Source: Hymenopus coronatus
Lineage: Eukaryota > Arthropoda > Insecta > Mantodea > Hymenopodidae
NCBI GenBank assembly: GCA_030762935.1
Contig: CM060900.1
Location: 399,275,632 to 399,339,631, forward strand
Direction of reading: 5' to 3'
DNA: 64,000 bases
Below are positions 1 through 14,131 of the stretch, piece by piece (the first letter of the stretch is position 1; each line of letters begins with the position of its first letter). The position numbers were made by a program, and so were the translations under genes. The notes beneath the pieces were generated by a model. It was not told the DNA's origin and did no database searches. It saw only the letters and a list, made by a program, of their open reading frames with translations.

Positions 1-854
1 TGATGGAGCGACAAATGATATGGAGTTGCCCAACAATTAGCCTAGAGAGATGACATCTTTAAAATTTGAGAGAGTTAAATATTATTTCTCAGCTAAAGAA
101 ACCACTGTCAATAGCAATGTGAGTTAACCACAGTTATCGAACGACTGGTGTGCAGCCATTGGCTTGCAATTCTACACTCTCAGCTATGAAGAAATAGTGT
201 ACATGAACATTAAGAACATTAAAAGAGATTGTTTTCTTCCTTCAGACAAATTATAGCCTAATTATCAAGTTCCTATAAAGTTTAAAACTGTGAAAGCATA
301 ATTCTCAGACTGTTACAAACCATATCATATCAAAATTAATGTTCAAAATCAATTATTGTTAAATATGTTAACCATTATGCTTCAGACTACTTTATAACTC
401 AGACATGAATAACTCAAAGTATTCAATAAATCACCTAAGTATCATTGAATTTTATCCAGAGAGCAATAAGAGAAAGTATGCCTTTTGCAAAAGTAGCACA
501 CTGTCAGTAAAATATGGAGGTGATAGGCAGTGATAGGCAGTAACCTTTCAGATAGCTAAAGCAATAAATATGTTTTAAGTAAACAATAGAAAATGAGGGA
601 ACAGGCTTGCCTTTATGAAAATCACAAGTGTTAATAGTATAAATGAGAAGAATGAATATGAGGCGTGACTGGAAGGTCAGTACCATTTCCTTTTACTGCT
701 ACTATGATGCTAGTGTCACAATTCCATGAATTTGCACTCATCTCTCTGATTCATTGTCTGCCACTGATGACATTACAGCCAGGTCGTATTGTGTACAGTA
801 TTTAGTGATCATTCAAAATATTGAAGACATTTTCTGATTTTACCCACTGTGAAA
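1..854. other. AT-rich intergenic DNA, no gene recognised
   Basis: AT-rich sequence with only short chance ORFs on either strand. I see no conserved motif, RNA gene or transposon end in it. It runs into a mariner relic on the right. Confidence 0.6.
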
Positions 855-1290
855 TGTGTCGCATAATACGGTTCTCGAATACAAGGAATGTTAAACCAGG
901 TGAAATTCATTGTCAACTTGTAGAGATTTACAGTGAAAGTTTAGTGACAGATGGAATGCTGAGAGAGTGGGTTAAGCAATTCAATGAATAGATGATCTAA
1001 TCTTTATGACAAAGCAAGGAGTGGGCAACCTTTAGTAGTCAATGATGGTTTGTTTGAACAAATTAGGCAATTTGTGAGAACAGATGGTGCACAGTAAGAA
1101 TGCTTTCTGATATGTTTCAATAAAACCCAGTGTTCAGCAGTGGCTCTCTTCTGGCAGCAGCTTTCTTTGGAGAGGGCATACAAAAGTTGATTCCTAGCTA
1201 TGACAAATGCCTGAACAATGGTTGCAGCTATACCAAGAATGGGTTAAGGAATGCTTTTTAATATACGAATAAACGTTGTGAAAAAAATTA
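855..1290 (+). pseudogene. mariner-type transposase relic, internally deleted
   Basis: Read in shifting + frames, the left part gives a mariner-like N-terminal stretch (VKPGEIHCQLVEIY, then SLVTDGMLREWVKQFNE). The right part, near 1170-1260, resembles a transposase C-terminus (IQKLIPSYDKCLN-like). The middle, which should hold the catalytic DDD/DDE core, is almost entirely missing and several stops interrupt the rest. It is a dead Tc1/mariner-superfamily fragment. The family call rests on remembered motif similarity. The exact ends are not visible because I could not find the terminal inverted repeats. Confidence 0.6.
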
Positions 1291-1859
1291 TTTTTTGCCT
1301 TTTTTTTCCAAACTCACATTCCGCATATGACTCATACAAAAGATTGAAACACAACTCACTATAGTTTAAATTAAAGGAACAAATATTACAGATAAAAAGT
1401 ATAATTGGTAGTGCTTTAATCTGACAGAGTAGTTATTGAAATACTATATTTAAAAAAAGTTATTTTAAGTGCAATTTAATAGAAAATAACCAGTTCCTAG
1501 ATATAAATTCACATTTGGCACTTTGTTGGGTCACCTAATTAAAATCAAGGGAATGGAAAATCCATCCTTCTCTATTCGGAAGCAAATTTTGTAATTTTCT
1601 GTTCCTTTTGAAATGTTCTGAGTTCTCTTAATAGGCAAGTTTCAAAAAGAGAAAGTCTCTTTCATCTGCAGTAGAATTTCGAGAAGAACTTTTGTTTCTC
1701 AGCACTGAAAACATACTAGGAGGAATTGTGTATAGCTTATTTAGTTGTTTATTTATTGGTTTGCTTAGTTCTTTATTTTTTCAGTATACAAATACATAAA
1801 ATCCTGTTTAGACTGAAGATATATTAGGGTATTAGTTACAAACCAAATGCATTTACAGC

Positions 1860-1860
<1 letters not shown>
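1291..1860. other. AT-rich intergenic DNA
   Basis: No coding or structural signal recognised. Poly-T and poly-A runs are common, and the stretch ends at a TAA microsatellite. Confidence 0.5.

Positions 1861-1931
<71 letters not shown>
1861..1931. repeat. (TAA)n microsatellite
   Basis: About 24 uninterrupted TAA units read directly from the sequence. The clean repeat contrasts with the imperfect ATT tract further right. Confidence 0.97.
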
Positions 1932-1935
<4 letters not shown>

Positions 1936-2919
1936 GAGTCCATAACAACCCTTCAGGGCAAGGGCCTCCTACTTATGGAGAGGCCAGCTCAGAATTTGTA
2001 CTCTGACATGGGGAGCCAATCCATGAGAGTTTGGGTGTTTTTCCAATATTTAACTTTCCTAATCATTTCTTCAACTTGTTCACTTTTAGCCTGGTACAGC
2101 ATTAGTAAGTACTTATTAGCCATGACTGGATGCAGGTCATGCTGCTAAAAAAATAAAAAAAAAACAATACAATTAATGTATATTATAAAAAAAAAATACC
2201 ATAATATGTTAAAATTGGAACATAAAAACTTTTGACAGTCCAGCTTTGGTGTTTTCATTGATGGCTTCACAAATATCACATTTCCCATGATTAAGCAGTT
2301 ACCGCTGTAATGTGGTTCTTTATGTTTAGCTAAGCTCCTGATTTCTCATGCTAATGTGAACGTACAGTGGTTTGTCAAACCTAATATCATAAACATTTCA
2401 ATGAGCATCCAAGATTCTTCTCTTTGATATAATTAAAAAAATTATTAAATAAGATTTTAAATTATTAACTTGAAACCATTGATTTAATCCTCTTATCTTT
2501 ATCGAAACATAATATAAATTTTGAGTACCAAAAAAAACTCTTCAACCTAAATCAACATATTTAATTGAATCTAATCTGACTATTAAAGGGTTATGGTTTA
2601 GATAGACTGATACTGGAATTCTTAAAAAAAAAATGGAATCTAAAGGAAATGAAAACCATATTTATAAGACTTGGCTTAATTCCAAGGTCATATACGAGGT
2701 ATATAACTGGATCTATGGTTCTGAAGTTCACAAGGTCCTCTTTCTGTTACCCATATGTTTTGTTTGCTTCTAAATATGGTAATTAATTGAGGGCAGTTAA
2801 GGAGTGAATGATATAAAACATTTAACAGAAAAATAACTAAAAACCCTGAAGATTCTATATTAATTAAATAATACAACATTCAAGCAAGTAAAAATAGAAA
2901 TTTTAAAAAGGTTGATTTA
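1932..2919. other. AT-rich intergenic DNA
   Basis: Nothing recognisable. The segment at 1932-2040 is slightly GC-richer than its surroundings and could be part of an unidentified repeat. Confidence 0.4.
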
Positions 2920-3400
2920 CTATGTTAAGCTTTGCACTGTGTTAGAACTGGCACTATGAAGCCATGACAGGCCTATTACATCTTCAAATTCAGGCTTGTA
3001 CAGGAGCTTTGTTAATTAGACAGCTGAACTGGCCACAGCAATGAAGGAACATTTAGAAACTGCCACAGTATTGAAAGGAACTTCAAAACCATTCAGAATG
3101 AATAATTGTTAGACTGCATGTTCAATATCTGTAGGGAGAGAATAGAACAGCAAATAGAAACCTCTGAATTTGTTGCCATTCAGTATCATGAGACAACTGA
3201 TATTTCCAATCACTGTCAAATGGTGTTGGTTTTCCATTGTGTATATGAGAAATCTGTATATGAAAGACTTTGTGTTTTTGTAATTCCTGAAGGAGGAGTT
3301 GTAGAATCTCTGGCAGAGTCCACAAGGAATGAAATATATGCAAAGCAAAGTGGTCAGTGTATGTAAACAAACCACACCCTTGTAGAAGAAAGATTAGTTG
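2920..3400 (+). pseudogene. hAT-like (DUF4371/ZMYM1-type) transposase relic
   Basis: An 86-codon open frame at 3106-3366 contains ERIEQQIETSEFVAIQYHE followed by TTDISNHCQMVLVF. This matches the conserved block around the first catalytic acidic residue of hAT-type transposases annotated as DUF4371 or zinc finger MYM-type 1-like. The usual acidic residue before the TTD motif appears as HE rather than DE. Upstream sequence from about 2920 continues the similarity weakly with stops. It is a fragment with no visible BED or MYM finger and no terminal repeats. The start codon has no special status. Confidence 0.6.
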
Positions 3401-4139
3401 AATGATTGTGAATATAAAGGGAGGAAAAGAAAAGAAAATTCTGAATTGTGAAAAAGAAATGCTACTAAACATCAAAACAGTAGCAAAAGATATGTGCATA
3501 TATGAAATAAAATAGCAATTAAACTTTAAAGTGGTCGAATTGCACTGCAAAAAGATGCTAAGTATTGTGTTTTTCATTTTCTTATTAATATCTTAAGCTG
3601 GAACAAGTCAGTTTTAATTTCACAATATAATAATAAGGAATGGCTAAACCTTCAGGGCACATTCCTCCAAGGTAAAGGAAGAAAATAAATTATATGGGCA
3701 TGAGTCCGGAAATGCTTTATTTCTGAGCTAGATCTTTTCATTTTCTGCAACCCTTCACAGTGCATAAATCATTGAAATACGCAATAACAGAATGTCCTTC
3801 ATATTTGAGACAAAACTCTTTCTTGCATGAAGTGTTGATTTGAATTAAGATAATGTTGACATACATCTCAGTACATTACTTGTGCTCACATTCACCTCAC
3901 TTCATTGTCTTACCAAATGTAGCATCTAGTGGTGTACTTCAAATACCCGAAAGAGTGAATATTATATTATATTTTATATTATATTTTTAAGTAAACAAGA
4001 GGAACAAACTTGTCTTGATTCTAAACCCTTGTATTGTATTTGTACAAAACAAATGACATCAAAGAACTTTCTTTACATATATAAGTGAATGAGTGGTCCA
4101 TAATTTTCATGTGACAAACTTAAAAAGCTTCAATTTAGA
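3401..4139. other. AT-rich intergenic DNA
   Basis: No gene recognised. A short TATTATAT-type run lies at 3963-3990. Confidence 0.5.
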
Positions 4140-4975
4140 ATAGTCCTAAAATCTTACTTTCAACATGTTATCAATATCATCAGATACTTCAGAAAAGAGA
4201 GGTTTAAATTTGTCGTTTTTCTCCTTCAAAGATTGTTCTACTTGAGACATGTAATGCAACCACTGAGCAGCAAGTTTCTTGGATTTTCTGTTGACAATAC
4301 AAGATATCACTTGCTTGGTTTTGATAGAGGTTGTAAAACACTCTGTGAAAATGAATATTTTGTTGAATATGTTTAAGAGAAAAACAAATTTGACAGAGAA
4401 AAACAAATTTGAAATCTTCCACTGATTTATTGGGGGTGTTTTAGCATACCACTAAATACATCACAAAGTATAGTTTTTGATCCTACACACTGTGTTTACC
4501 AATCTTGACAAGTAATTCCATCATGTTGGACAAAAAGAATAGACACAATTTCTTGCTTTATAATTGGCAAAATGGTCAAAACTACGGCTTGTAGTAAGTT
4601 ATTTGAATTTTAATATACATTCCTTTAAACACAGCAAAGGTTTCTAAGTGCTGCACAAAAGGAGAATCATGATCTGCAGCATACTTCAATAGTTCCACAT
4701 AACAGCTCTGATTAATAGAATTTCCTTCTTCATGTTGTCCTCAAAAGACCAATTCTTGTTTACCCAATAAACTTAGAACACTAATAAGCTTTTTAGTAAT
4801 AACCCTATTCCACTTTTTTTGATTCAATAAAGATATTTCATTTTTAAGCTGGTCATCAAGCACAACTTGTATTCTATTTTCTGTAAAAACTGCTACAGCT
4901 ACAGACGGTCTTAGATGATTAACAGATACAGAATTTCTCAAATGCATTTGCCTAGTCTTGCACACCATGCTACCC
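4140..4975 (-). pseudogene. hAT-like transposase relic, minus strand
   Basis: On the minus strand, 4968 down to 4741 reads a stretch with LRNSVSVNH, VVLDDQLKNEISL and KKWNRVITKKLISVLSLLG. Broken frames continue to about 4480 with FVQHLETFAVFKG. These are typical of the N-terminal half of ZMYM1-like hAT proteins, where a conserved arginine-rich 'wnRVI..li..i..L' segment precedes the DUF4371 core. A further minus frame at 4406-4146 ends in an acidic, lysine-rich segment that may belong to the same relic, though this is unproven. Stops and frameshifts make it inactive. Orientation is opposite to the hAT relics at 2920 and 7470, so it is a separate insertion. Confidence 0.55.
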
Positions 4976-7469
4976 TATTACATTTAACTCCTCTCTAAAG
5001 CCAACTTTGGTTAGAGCAGTAAAATACACATACACATCTTAGCTTCAAAGATGCATGTACAAGTCTCTCGCTGCTCAGTTGATGCTGCAGCAAATTTGCT
5101 TCAGCTGGCTCACAACACTGTCAGTAATGACATATTAGTCATTAATATGTCATTCAAGAAAGAAAGAAGAGTGCCAATTTATCTAGATAATATTGAATAA
5201 CTATTATAATGACACATATTGTTAATAAATCTGAATATCATCTGTCTCCATGATATTCAGCTGTTAGTGTGCTAGCCTTCAGACAAAAGTTCTCTGTTCA
5301 ATTCTGACACTTATTGCAATAATTCTTACCAAAGCAGTGCTTCAGTTGCTTCTACTGAATGCATGCCACTGGTAGCATCAATTGTTTAATGCTAACTACA
5401 AACTTGGCAAAAATATAACCGTTTGATAGTGTTCATTATGGACTCAGTTTCTGATATAGTGCAATAGAAATGTACAGAAAAGCAGAGTTGGCAGCTGCAC
5501 ATTTGATTTATGTATTAATATGTGTAATTGGTTATGCTGCTCAACAGTTGTATTAGGAGAGATTTCCAGAACAGATGTGCCCCAATAAGAAGTTTGAAGC
5601 ATGGAACATTCAATCTGCTACTTGCAATTGGTAGAGGCCTAAGTAAAGAAGGACACCCGAACTGGAGAAAGCAACTCTGAAGTAAGACATTCCCGAGAAA
5701 GTAGTTGCAACAAGTGATTTTGAACACATGATTGTCTGACGAGTGATACATGAGAGGCTGCTGTATCCATACCATTTACAGTATCTGCAGTCATTATCAG
5801 CTGCTGATATTCCAACTTCTGTGAACATGTCAACTCTGATTTTAGTGCATCCATGCTGCTCTGATGGATGAACCATGCTTTGGCATAATCAGATTGTTAA
5901 GCTTCAGTGTGTATGAGATGAACCCTCATGCAACTGTTGAATCACAATATCAACATAGATTTTCTGTCAATGCTTGCAATATTGGTAACTGTTAGGGTCT
6001 CATATTCTTCTAACCAGGCTAAATGGACAAATTTGCATTCTTTCTTAGATAATAATCTCAATTTTCATTCATTCAGCATTTGTAAAACATATTACATGTC
6101 ATTATTAGGACATAATACTATTTACAATATATGATGACTGATGTGACCGAATATTTACAAAATATGATGGTGTAATGTGATACAAGATTTATTTTTATAT
6201 ATTTTTTGGATTGTCTGCACATTTAAATTCCTTTGTTGAGTAGGATACATTATTTATTAGGTATGGCTTTTGTTTCCTTTACCTTTTGTTTATCTTACAA
6301 CTGTTAGATATTCTAAGATTTTTTACATAAATTTTTATGCATTTGTTGTTTAATAAACTCAATCTATATCTAAAGTATGAGTAATTTATTCTCTCTCTGA
6401 TGTCTACAAGTCTACATTTAAATGTTTTTCTTCCTCATGGTCTTAAACTACACATGTAATACATTCAGTGGCACTTTTCAAAGGTAGGCTGCATGACTAC
6501 AGCCCCATTCTCTCCATTAGGACTAGCCTGAAGAAAAATGATTCTTTTTTATGCATTTAGAACTTGGTTCATGTTAATGGATTTCAATTATTAAATATTA
6601 CTTTGACTTGAACTAGAATATTTAGCTGCTTGTTTTAATAATTGTCTGCATTTCTTTCAACCAAAGCTCTGCTCTCTTTCCATCAGCATTACAATGCTAA
6701 ACTGGGCTGCAGTAAATGCAGTCCATCACATTCATAATTATTGTTTTAACTTATAAAATGAAAATTGGATTACTGCAGTATGACATCTTCAGTGAGTGCT
6801 GGCGAGTTAAATATTAGTTCAATGTAATCTAGTTTTTGTATGGATGGCAATTACATTATGGAGGCTAAGAATATCAGCGTGAAGTTTTTAAAATTACTGA
6901 AATTTAGTAGTTTAACGCTGAATGAAAAATACAATATAAAAGCTTCTGTGTGTCCTTATCCTATGTCAAATGTTTCTCAGCGTGCTACCAGTGGACAAAA
7001 ATAATATATTGTAACTTTTAATTACCATTTTAAATAAATTTGATTGGCTTTGTGACAGTGAAGTTTAAAATGTACTTTCCTGTTTTCCCTGTGTTCTCTT
7101 TGGATTTTAGATGACATTTCAAATACAGCTTGGACTGATTAGGAATGTGCAATTTAAAAATACTATAAAAAATTAACAAACCGTGAAATATTGAAATCAT
7201 GTAAATATTCTCCTCAACATTCTCTTCAAGACTGATTGATATCCCTATTGGTTTAAGCTAAGCTTACAAGGTTCAGTCTTGTGACACAACAATGAAGTTC
7301 ACAAAATCAGAGAAGAATTTTCTGAAGTAATAAACTGTATAAACCTTTGTACCTCATGAGGACTAGCATTAAGAGGACTTGATGAATATGAATATTCACA
7401 AAGCCCTGATAATTTTTATCATTAATAAAATATACTTGTGAACTCGGTTCACTGCTTAAATCTAATTTA
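4976..7469. other. AT-rich intergenic DNA
   Basis: A long gene-free stretch. Short minus-strand frames between 5515 and 5876 show no family I recognise, and 5928-6134 on the plus strand looks like a chance frame. No RNA gene, tandem array or transposon end was identified. Confidence 0.5.
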
Positions 7470-8800
7470 GATAGCGCTTCTTCCTTTAAACATACATTCA
7501 AAAGTATTCTAACTAAACTATTAAGGTGCATGGTGGAGGTCTGCAGAAAACATATTTTAACTGAAGTTGCTGACCATGAATGTGTGGTTGTCATGGCAGA
7601 CGAGACAATAGGAAAAACTAACAGCTTCCAACATTTTCTTGTGCTAAGATATTGTGATAGTTGAGGGTGTCCTGTTGAGAGATTTTGGGGTTTCTTTGTA
7701 CCTTCTGACCAAAGTGCAACAGAAATAGCAGAGTGCATTTAATGACAGTTTTCCATAACTTTGAAGAATGAAAAAGATAAGCTGGAAGACCATACAAATG
7801 TTGGCACTGTAGTGATCAAAGGAGCAATCAGTGGGTTGCAGATGCTGGTTAAGAATGTGTATTGTGACAACACCGTCTGGTATGTGATCACTCTGATGTT
7901 CACTCTGGTATGATCATTCAGAATGGGAGACTTCTCACGACACCATGATTCTTACTAATATTTGAAATGTTTCTCCAAGCTTCGATTTCTACTACCTTCA
8001 GAAGTTTCCAGAAAGTTTGTGACATAATTTTCTGGCTATTAAAGGAGAGAGGAGTGTAATGCAGGGTTGTAGTGAATTTCACTGAGTTTTGGGTGATTGG
8101 AATGCTAGCGTGCAGTGAGGTGTGAGCCATAGATAGCGTGCAGCCATAAACTGTCAACTGTCTAACGTCGAGTGAACTACTTGTAGCAGTGATTTAAAGA
8201 CTCTATTTGTAACTAATTGTTGAGTCAAAAACATGATCTAGAATGCCCATTTCTTAAATTGCTTTATTCATCAATTATATCTGAAATGAAAAGCTCTTGA
8301 CGACAAAATACTAAAGCCAGAATATTTTTTGTGAACTTAGATGCCATCCAAGCATTCTTTTCCTGATCACCACAGAGATCTTCCATTATGGATTCTTGTG
8401 TACCAAAATAAATACCATTTGGTGCTGCAACTAAAGGGGACTTTTAAGTCCAAAGCAGGTAACATTGTTTAAGAAGACACTTTAACTGAGTATCTTGAGA
8501 TTCTCATGAACTCGAAATGTCTAACAACATTACAACAGAAGCCCATGTTCTTAAAAATTTGCAGGTTCACAAATTTTCTTTTTGGATTGCACTTTTTCAC
8601 AGAATTATGATACATGTTAACTTTGTTTATAATCAACTACAGCATAAACTGGTAGCTGTAACTAATATTCGATGCCATCTTTGAGAATATCATTAATGGT
8701 ATCAGGAATTTGACTGAGGAAACTGGAGAACATAGTGGATCTGAAATTCAAAAAACCTTACCAGTTTAACCACAGCCTGTCAGGAAGGGCAACAGCCAAG
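7470..8800 (+). pseudogene. hAT-like (DUF4371/ZMYM1-type) transposase relic, longer copy
   Basis: Plus-strand frames give VADHECVVVMADETIGKTN, then a CPVERFWGFFVPSDQSATEIA-like block near 7650-7740, matching the DUF4371 transposase core with the acidic DE pair preserved. Further on, AHFLNCFIHQLYLK at about 8245-8290 matches the conserved 'nvHCyaHqlnLv' histidine/cysteine motif. Weaker similarity continues to about 8800 (FENIINGIRNLTEETGEHS). Many stops and frameshifts separate these blocks, so it is a dead element. Its length is close to half a full transposase gene. I do not see the terminal inverted repeats. Confidence 0.65.
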
Positions 8801-10254
8801 AAAGTATATGATGCTAGTTTTGCTCAGAAAAAGCCGTGTTTCCAATTTTCAAATCATCTCCACATTTGTACTCTTCTGTTGCCAAGCAGTTTTCACAGCT
8901 TCTGCAAAACGTTTCCTGAACTAGAACTAATTAAATGACAAAGAAAAATTACACACTGTATTCCTCTGTATTCAAAAGAAACATTCAGAAATGTTGGAGG
9001 TCATGATTACTTCTGCAGATTAAGATTTCTCATAAATTAGATTATTAATTTTTGGAAGCTTTATAACTCTTTCGTATTGCTGTAATCCTACCTATGACTA
9101 TGAGTGTGCCAAAATGCTGATTTTATTCTTTGAACAGAATTACGATCTATGTGCATGCCATCCTGCATGAGGAGATGGATGCTTTCAAAGGAAAGGAATC
9201 TGAAGATCTCAAATTTCAACAAAAAGTTTATTAAGAAATTTCCTACCTCCAAATCGCTGATATGGTGCATGGAGCTAGTATATAAGTGGTATATTAAGGT
9301 ATGTAATAATTTCATAAATTTTCTAGTAGACCTTCCACTTGCAGAAGGCAAAAGCCACCACTGAGTACATTCCTATATATATACAAACAAGGAACTGTAA
9401 GTATGTTTAGTTTTTAAAAGCAATTCTGTAACTTGGTCTAATGTGTATTCTTCCAAATCTCCTTTTTTTTTTTTTTTTCTGAAGCTTAAATAGTTTTGTA
9501 CTTATGGTTTCTGAGTTGTACCCCATAGTATCAGTCTATGTGTTAAGTGTGGATGAATGAAGGCAAATTGCACATGCATAATGCTGTCATCTCTAGCAAT
9601 TTTTTCTACATGTATTTTTCATTTCAATTTTTTTAATTAATAACTAAGCCCCGGAATTTAATGTTACTTGTCTACGACTTTTATTCCCTATTTCTAAATT
9701 TATGTTTTAATCATTCTTAGTCCCACAACCTATTTTGCAACCATTCAGTTTTATTAGTGTTTAATGCTAGCCAAGTCCCTAAATGGTTTAGTGCTGATAA
9801 TGATCATTTATTAGCTTTTTGCTTTAGGTTTTTCCTTAGTTCTCTGCTTTACTATAATAAAATTGTTATGTCATCTAAAATAAACCAAACCAAACTCTGT
9901 AGCACAACAGACAGCAGTCTGGTCATGGCCAACCACCACTGCATGCCCCACCTCTGCCCATTACAAGCAACCTGGGTGGGGTGTAGTACTGGAAGGTGTG
10001 ACTTGATTAGTGCCCTGAGTCCTACCCGGTTGGTTAATGCTGTTGTTCATGCAACATGATTGTTATGTCATGTTATGTCATCTGCATACCCAATTGCCAT
10101 CCCCATCCCCCTTCTTGTTGTACCTTCCGAAATATTTCATTTATATATAACAGATTTGCAATATGTATTAAGGACTTTACTATTTCATCTTTGCAATATT
10201 TTTCAATGTCATTCACAAATTTATCTAGTCTGCTTATTTATTTTGTATTTTAGA
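8801..10254. other. AT-rich intergenic DNA
   Basis: No gene recognised. A locally GC-richer patch at about 9895-10045 may be a short repeat that I cannot name. Confidence 0.4.
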
Positions 10255-10760
10255 ATACCTACCTGTTCTACAAGAAGATGTGCCTTTAGCAGTGTGACAG
10301 GGCATATGCTTCATGCACAATGGACTACCACTTCATTTCAGTTTTGATGTTCATCAGCTTCTAAATAACAGATTCCCTGACAAATGGATAGATAGAGATG
10401 GTCCAACCTGGCTTCCACACCTTCCAGACCTAAACCCACAAGACTTTTATTTTTGATATATTGTCAGGCTCTGGTATAACAAACATTGGCACAAGATGGA
10501 GAGAATCTTTTTGCCCATATTGTGCAAAGCAGCAAAAGAACATATACTTCATCAGAGATACAAGAGCACCTCCAGGACTCAATGTGATGGCAGGTTAATG
10601 TATGTTTCACTGCTAACAGTGGACATTTTGAAAATTTCATGCCAGAGAGCATTTCATAGGAAATAATTGGTTTGTTTTTCTGTTCCTCTTTGTTCCCCAT
10701 GATTAATGTACTATGAAGTGGTGGAAAATAAGTTGAAAATAAAGCATATCCATATAACAT
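10255..10760 (+). pseudogene. Tc1/mariner-like transposase relic (C-terminal part)
   Basis: The + strand reads EYLPVLQEDVPLAV, a stop, then ICFMHNGLPLHF. It continues with NNRFPDKWIDRDGP and WLPHLPDLNPQDFYF. This is the second-half catalytic region of a mariner-superfamily transposase: the 'MHDGAPpHF' block carries the second acidic residue, here mutated from D to N, and 'PRSPDLsPlDFfLW' follows. Later sequence matches only weakly and contains stops. The N-to-D change and the stops show it is inactive. It is a different lineage from the relic at 855, whose motifs are of the GEIHCQLVEIY type. Confidence 0.7.
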
Positions 10761-11428
10761 ATATTCTTCTTCATGTGAGGAATGTCCTGAAAGTACTTTA
10801 TTTTCACATCATTCATCTTTTATTGTCTGTAATGCTCTAGATGCTATCAAAGCAGTTTTGTTGAAAAACAACTATTTATTCAAAAGGAAGAGTCTGACTG
10901 TACTTTTACAACTTCTGTTCTACGGAAGAAACAGTTACTTCCCACTATTTGTTAATTTCTGGAACACTGGTGATAAAATACTATTGGATGCCTTCTAATA
11001 TGGATAAATATTAAAACAGCAGAAGAATCCTGATGTATGCCCAAGATACAATATTTGGTTTTAATACAATAAAAGATAATGGGATGGGCAAAATACTCCA
11101 CTGTAAATGTTTTACTGAATGTACCCGAAATTAGCATCAGTGTGATACACAATACACTCAGGATAAGAAAGACTTTTTATCATTGATAAGGTTATGTTAC
11201 AACTAGCTTAAAAATACAGTTGAAATTTTAATATCTATAAACAAGAGGTTATGGATCTCAGAAGGACTTCAGGGATTCAAGAGGAGGCTCAGCTCAATAT
11301 TGACCGTTAATCCTCTGTATACTGTTGACGAGTTTTATAATATAAATATGTGACGATAGCATGTATGATTGATGTATGTAGTTTACTGACGAAGTCATGA
11401 ATTATTGTATTCAACAGACTAATAAACG

Positions 11429-11429
<1 letters not shown>
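10761..11429. other. AT-rich intergenic DNA
   Basis: Nothing recognised apart from AT-rich sequence leading into a TCTA microsatellite. Confidence 0.5.

Positions 11430-11521
<92 letters not shown>
11430..11521. repeat. (TCTA)n microsatellite
   Basis: About 23 uninterrupted TCTA units, read directly. Confidence 0.98.
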
Positions 11522-11522
<1 letters not shown>

Positions 11523-11628
11523 TTCCTATAGAAAATATCAGGAAAGGGGAATAAAGTAATTATACCAGAATTTGACTAAGCCCAAAAGCTGTCTTTAGCT
11601 TAGTGGTAATGTTATATGTAACTAACAC

Positions 11629-11941
11629 AGTTTTATTTTTATTTTTTTACTTTTTTATTTTTTATTTTTATTTTTTATTATTTTATTTTTATTTTTATTA
11701 TAATTATTATTTTTATTATTATTTTTATTATTATTATAAATTTCATTATTATTATTTTTATTATTATTCTTAGAATTATTTTATTTTTATTATTATTTTT
11801 ATTAATATTATTTTTCTTCTTATGATTATTATTTATATTAATATTATTATTAGTATTTTTATTCTTATTATAACTATTATTGTTATACTTATTTTCATTA
11901 TTTTTATTATGATTATTATTTTTATTATTTCTTTATTATTA

Positions 11942-12036
<95 letters not shown>

Positions 12037-12543
12037 TTATTTATTAATGTTTTAACAACTTTTATTATTATTTTATTATTATTATTACTATTATTAAGAT
12101 TATTATTATTATTATTATTACTTTATTATTATTTTACTGTTATTATTTTTACTTTTTTATTATTACTTTTAAAACTATTATTTTTATTTTTTAATTATGT
12201 TTATTTTATTATTATTTTTATTATTATTTTTATTATTATCTTTATTATAATTAATATTTTATCATTTTTATTATTATTAGTAGTATTTATATTTTTTTTA
12301 AATTTTTTTATTATTATTACTTTTTATTATTGTTTATATTTTTATTATTATTATTATTTTCTATTATAGTTTTATTACTATTTTTATTATGATTATTATT
12401 TTTATTATTTTTATTATTTATGTTATTATTTTTATTATTTTATTATATATGTTGTTATTATTTTTTATTATTTTTTATTATTTTAATTATTATTATTTTT
12501 ATAATTATTTTTATTAATATTTTATTTTTATTATTTTATTATT

Positions 12544-12575
<32 letters not shown>

Positions 12576-14097
12576 ACTTTTATTATAATCATTATTATTC
12601 TAAATATTATTTTTTGTATTATTATTTTAAGTAATTTTATTATTATTATTTTTATTATTATTTTAATTATTATCATTCTTATTATAATTATTATTTTTAT
12701 TTATAACTATTATTGTTATATTTATTTTTATTATTATTATTTTTATTATGACTATTATATTTATTATTTTTTATTATTATTATTTTTATTATTACTTTAA
12801 TTATTATTTTTACAATTTTTAATATAATTATTATTATTATTATTTATGATTTTATTGTTATTATTTTTATTTTTAATATTATTATTATGATGATTATTAT
12901 TATTTATAATATTATTATAATGATTATTAGTATTTTTAATATTATTATTATAATGATTATTATTATGTTAATTATTTTTATTATTATTTTTATTTTATTA
13001 TTATTATTATTATTATAATTATTTTTATTACCATTTTATTACTATTTTTATTATGACTCTTACTTTTAATATCTTTATTACCATATAATTCTTATTTTTA
13101 TTAAAATTATTATTAATATTTCAATTTTTTTACCATTATGATTCTTATCATTATTTTCATTTTGACTATAATTTTTATTATTTTTATTATAATTAATGAT
13201 TATTATTACTTTTACTGTAATTATAATTGTTATTATAATTATTATTTTTGATATTTTAATATTTTTATTACTATTTTTATTATGATTTTTATTATTAGTA
13301 TAATTTTTGTGTTTATTATAATTATTATTATTTTCATTATTTTAATTTTTTACAATAGTTATTACTATTCTTATTATTTTAATTTTTTTATTAATATTCT
13401 TTTTATTATTATATTTATTACTATTTTATCTATTTTGATTATAATTTACATTTTCATATTTATTATAATTATTATTACTATTATTACTATTATTATTTTT
13501 ATATTTATTATTATTGTTATTATTATTTTTATTATATTAATATTTTTATAATTATTTTCATTATTATTATTTTTATTATTGTTATTTTTATTATTACTTT
13601 TTTATAATTACTTTTTATTATTATATTTAAACTTATTATTATTATTATTATTATTCTTTTATTATTGTTTTTATTCCTATTATTTTTATTATTATTTTTA
13701 TGATTATTTTTAGTTTTATTATTATTTTTATTATTATCTTCATTATGACTTTTATTTTTATTACTTTTATTATTATTTTTATAATTAATTTTGTTATTAT
13801 TATTTTTATGATTATTATTTTTATTATTATTTTTGTTATTATTTTTATTATTATTATAATTACTATTTTTATTACTATTATTCTTATTATTATTATTATT
13901 CTTATTTTAATTATCATTGCTATTTTTATTATAATTATTATTATTAATTTTATTATAATTATTATTTTTATTATAACTATCATTATTTTTATTACAATTA
14001 TCATTATTATTTTATTATTATCTTTATTTTTATTACTGTTTTATTATTATTATTATTTTTATTATTTCTTATTATTACTTTTATTTTTATATTATTA

Positions 14098-14131
<34 letters not shown>

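Noticed and set aside
9895..10045. Possible SINE or tRNA-derived element
   Set aside because: GC-richer than its surroundings but I could not find A and B box promoters or a tRNA fold.
11430..11521. CRISPR-like or other regular array
   Set aside because: A plain TCTA microsatellite without spacers; no CRISPR array is present in the window.
13651..14004. Minus-strand frame of Ile/Lys repeats
   Set aside because: Reverse complement of the same low-complexity tract.
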